64,000 bases of DNA, from assembly GCA_965198995.1 (NCBI GenBank), contig CBDAQG010000002.1, positions 682,001 to 746,000 on the forward strand. Reading direction: 5' to 3'. Origin of the DNA: CAXMMR01 sp965198995 (GTDB taxonomy: Bacteria; Pseudomonadota; Alphaproteobacteria; Acetobacterales; Acetobacteraceae). Shown here piece after piece: positions 61,724 through 64,000 of the stretch (the stretch's first letter is position 1; the number at the start of each line of letters is the position of its first letter). Position numbers and translations under genes: made by a program. Below the pieces are notes generated by a model. The model was not told where the DNA came from and did not search any database. It saw nothing but the letters and a program-made list of their open reading frames with translations.

Positions 61724-64000
61724 ATGACCGGAACATTGCCGGAACCCTTTGCCGGCTGGTTCGCCGCCCGTGGCTGGTCGCCGCGGGCGCATCAGCTCGC
61801 CATGCTGGAGGCGGCGCGGGCCGGGGAGAGCGCGCTGCTGATTGCGCCGACCGGTGGCGGCAAGACGTTGGCGGGCTTTCTGCCGAGCCTGATCGACCTG
61901 CACGACCATCCTGACCGCACCGGGCTGCACACGCTCTACGTCTCGCCGCTCAAGGCGCTGGCGACCGACATCGCGCGCAACCTGACCGCACCCGTGGACG
62001 AGCTGCATCTGCCGGTCGCGATCGCCACCCGCAGCGGCGACACGCCGGCCGACAAGCGCCGGCGCCAGCGCGACAATCCGCCCGACATCCTGCTGACCAC
62101 GCCCGAGAGCCTCGCTTTGCTGCTGTCGCTGTCGGATGCGGGCACGCACTTCGCCGGGCTCGACACCATCATCATCGACGAGATCCACGCGCTGGCCGGC
62201 ACCAAGCGCGGCGACCAGCTGGCGCTGTGCCTGGCGCGGCTGTCGACGATCGCGCCGGCGGTCCGGCGCGTCGGGCTGTCGGCGACCGTCGCGCACAAGC
62301 AGGCGCTGCTCGACTATGTCGGGCTCGCGGTGACGCCGCGGCTGGTAGAGGTCACGAGCGGTGCGCCGCCCGAGATCAGCATGATGCTGCCGGAGCACCG
62401 CGTGCCTTGGGCCGGGCGGATGGGGCTGGCCGGCGCCTCGGTGGTGCTGGCGCGCATCCGCCAGGCGGGGCTGACGATCGTCTTCGTCAATACCCGGGCG
62501 CAGGGCGAGATGCTGTTCCAGGAGCTGTGGCGCCTGAACGAGGAGACGCTGCCGATCGCGATCCATCACGGCAGCCTGGACATCGGGCAGCGCCACCGCG
62601 TCGAGGCGGCGATGGCGGCGGGCAAGCTGCGGGCGGTGGTGGCGACCTCGTCGCTCGACCTCGGCATCGACTGGGGCGGGGTGGACCAGGTGATCCAGGT
62701 CGGCGCGCCGAAGGGGGTCTCGCGGCTGCTGCAGCGGGTGGGGCGGGCGAACCACCGGATGGACGAGGCGAGCCGGGCGATCCTGGTGCCGGCCAACCGC
62801 TTCGAGGTGCTGGAGTGCGAGGCGGCGATCTTGGGCGTGGCGGCGCGCGAGATCGACGGCGAGCGGCCAGCGGCCGGCGGGCTCGACGTGCTGGCCCAGC
62901 ACGTGCTGCTGACCGCGGCCGCGGCACCGTTCGACATCGCCGCGCTGTTCGACGAGGTGCGCACGGCGGCACCCTATGCCGGGCTTACGCGGGCCGATTT
63001 CGACGACGTGCTGGAGTTCGTCGAGAATGGCGGCTACGCGCTTTCCGGCTACGAGCGCTACCACAAGCTGTTTCGCGACAGCAACGGCCAGGCGCACATC
63101 ATGTCCGAGCGCCTGGCGCGGCAGGCGCGAATGAACATCGGCACCATCGTCGAGGCGCCGCTGCTCAAGGTGCGGCTGGGCGGGGCCTCGACAAGAGGGG
63201 GTGGGTTTACCCTGGGCGAGGTGGAGGAGAGCTTTGCCAACATGCTGCGCCCCGGCGACACCTTCATGTTCGGCGGCCGGCTGCTGCGGTTCCTGCGCAT
63301 CCGCGAGACGACGCTGGAGGCGGAGGATGGCGGGCAGGGCGAGCCGATGGTGCCCGCCTATGCCGGCAGCAAATACGCGCTGACCACCAACCTTGCCGCC
63401 CGGGTGCGCGCCATGCTGAGCGACCAGGCGAGCTGGCACCTGTTTCCCGATCCGGTGCGCGAGTGGCTGGCGCTGCAGGCGGCGCGCTCCGAGCTGCCGG
63501 GGCAGGACGATCTGCTGGTCGAGACGTTTCCGCGCCAGGGGCGGTGGTTCACCGTCGCCTACTGCTTCGAGGGCCGCAACGCGCACCAGACGCTCGGCCT
63601 GCTGCTGACGCGGCGGATGGAGCGCGCCGGCTTGCGGCCGTTCGGCTTCGTCGCCACCGACTACGTGATCGCCGTGTGGTCGGGCGAGGAGCCGACGGAC
63701 ATCGCCGGGCTGTTCGCCCAGGACATGCTGGGCGACGACCTGGAGGCCTGGATGGCGGAGAGCTCGATGCTGCGGCGGGGCTTCCGCAACGTCGCGGTGA
63801 TCGCCGGGTTGATCGAGCGCAACCTGCCGGGGGCGGAGAAGAACCGCCGCCAGGTGACGGTCAGCTCGGACCTGATCTACGACGTGCTGCGGCGCCACCA
63901 GCCCGACCACATCCTGATGCGCGCCACCCAGCGCGACGCCGCCGGCGGCTTGACCGACCTCGGCCGGCTGTCGGCGATGCTGGCGCGGGTGGAGAACCAC
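61724..64000 (+). CDS. ligase-associated DNA damage response DEXH box helicase, 3' end cut by window
   Basis: Lhr-like superfamily 2 DNA helicase of the ligase-associated repair cluster (with LigB/C-type ligase, exonuclease and metallophosphoesterase in other genomes). The 759 residues seen include the Walker A LLIAPTGGGKTLAGF near residue 37, TLYVSPLKALATDIARN, TTPESLALLLS, the DEIH box TIIIDEIHALAGTKRGD near 150, IVFVNTRAQGE, VVATSSLDLGIDWG and QRVGRANHRMDEASR, plus the C-terminal WH and Lhr core regions. ATG 61724. The end (beyond VENH) is outside; roughly 50-60 residues are missing by family length. Confidence 0.94.
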   Translation, partial: MTGTLPEPFAGWFAARGWSPRAHQLAMLEAARAGESALLIAPTGGGKTLAGFLPSLIDLHDHPDRTGLHTLYVSPLKALATDIARNLTAPVDELHLPVAIATRSGDTPADKRRRQRDNPPDILLTTPESLALLLSLSDAGTHFAGLDTIIIDEIHALAGTKRGDQLALCLARLSTIAPAVRRVGLSATVAHKQALLDYVGLAVTPRLVEVTSGAPPEISMMLPEHRVPWAGRMGLAGASVVLARIRQAGLTIVFVNTRAQGEMLFQELWRLNEETLPIAIHHGSLDIGQRHRVEAAMAAGKLRAVVATSSLDLGIDWGGVDQVIQVGAPKGVSRLLQRVGRANHRMDEASRAILVPANRFEVLECEAAILGVAAREIDGERPAAGGLDVLAQHVLLTAAAAPFDIAALFDEVRTAAPYAGLTRADFDDVLEFVENGGYALSGYERYHKLFRDSNGQAHIMSERLARQARMNIGTIVEAPLLKVRLGGASTRGGGFTLGEVEESFANMLRPGDTFMFGGRLLRFLRIRETTLEAEDGGQGEPMVPAYAGSKYALTTNLAARVRAMLSDQASWHLFPDPVREWLALQAARSELPGQDDLLVETFPRQGRWFTVAYCFEGRNAHQTLGLLLTRRMERAGLRPFGFVATDYVIAVWSGEEPTDIAGLFAQDMLGDDLEAWMAESSMLRRGFRNVAVIAGLIERNLPGAEKNRRQVTVSSDLIYDVLRRHQPDHILMRATQRDAAGGLTDLGRLSAMLARVENH

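Overview
The window reads as one contiguous stretch of a high-GC (roughly 70 %) alphaproteobacterial chromosome. The gene content (hslV-hslU beside hisB, hisH-hisA-hisF-hisE, ligase-associated helicase, FeS photolyase, an MmgR/suhB-type sRNA) and the abundant intergenic hairpin repeats suggest Rhodospirillales, probably Acetobacteraceae. That placement is inference. It is almost entirely housekeeping, envelope and transport DNA. I saw no prophage, transposase, CRISPR array, rRNA or tRNA.

Layout: 1-4.4 kb, end of rplI, a cyclopropane-fatty-acid synthase, an SDR, rsmA and glk. 4.5-9.4 kb, a secreted low-complexity protein, two DUF2382 stress-type proteins, a three-PAS LuxR regulator and a metallo-beta-lactamase-fold hydrolase. 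9.6-18.6 kb, hslVU, an envelope protein, then the histidine cluster hisB-DUF2628-hisH-GNAT-hisA-hisF-hisE and a HIT protein. 18.6-21.5 kb, a TPP riboswitch, thiC and a SirB1-like protein. 21.7-31 kb, DUF2254, a GT39-like membrane protein, Smr-mutS and glnD. 31-38.6 kb, an MFS pump, ugd, a lytic transglycosylase, a Wzm/Wzt-type polysaccharide exporter and an AI-2E permease. 38.6-44.5 kb, mobBA, a Bcr/CflA pump, csaA-gpt, DUF3072 and another GT39-like protein. 44.6-51.3 kb, htpG, BrkB-GT2, and a methyltransferase/PIG-L/acyl-CoA-dehydrogenase-like operon. 51.3-64 kb, a small RNA, an N-formylglutamate amidohydrolase, an S49 peptidase, an SGNH hydrolase with uppP, sixA with a CHAD protein, a photolyase, a sugar porter and a helicase cut by the window end.

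Two genome-wide features stand out. First, two families of intergenic repeats fill most gaps. Family P (15 full or partial copies) is a composite, MITE-like element of about 190-340 bp, bounded by palindromic terminal inverted repeats. Family D (four loci) is made of A/T-rich hairpins resembling intrinsic terminators, mostly in inverted pairs. Most copies begin or end within a few bases of a gene's stop codon, and some supply the stop codon, so they probably serve as gene-end terminators.

Second, translational coupling through 4-base NTGA overlaps is common and uses all four first bases: ATGA, GTGA, TTGA and also CTGA. For the GNAT gene and hisA no ATG, GTG or TTG lies where the start must be, so both appear to start at CTG. 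The CHAD gene may do the same. The most interesting functional cluster is the convergent GT2 plus NodS-like methyltransferase / PIG-L deacetylase / acyl-CoA-dehydrogenase-like group (47.7-51.3 kb), which looks like an uncharacterised amino-sugar or lipid tailoring pathway.
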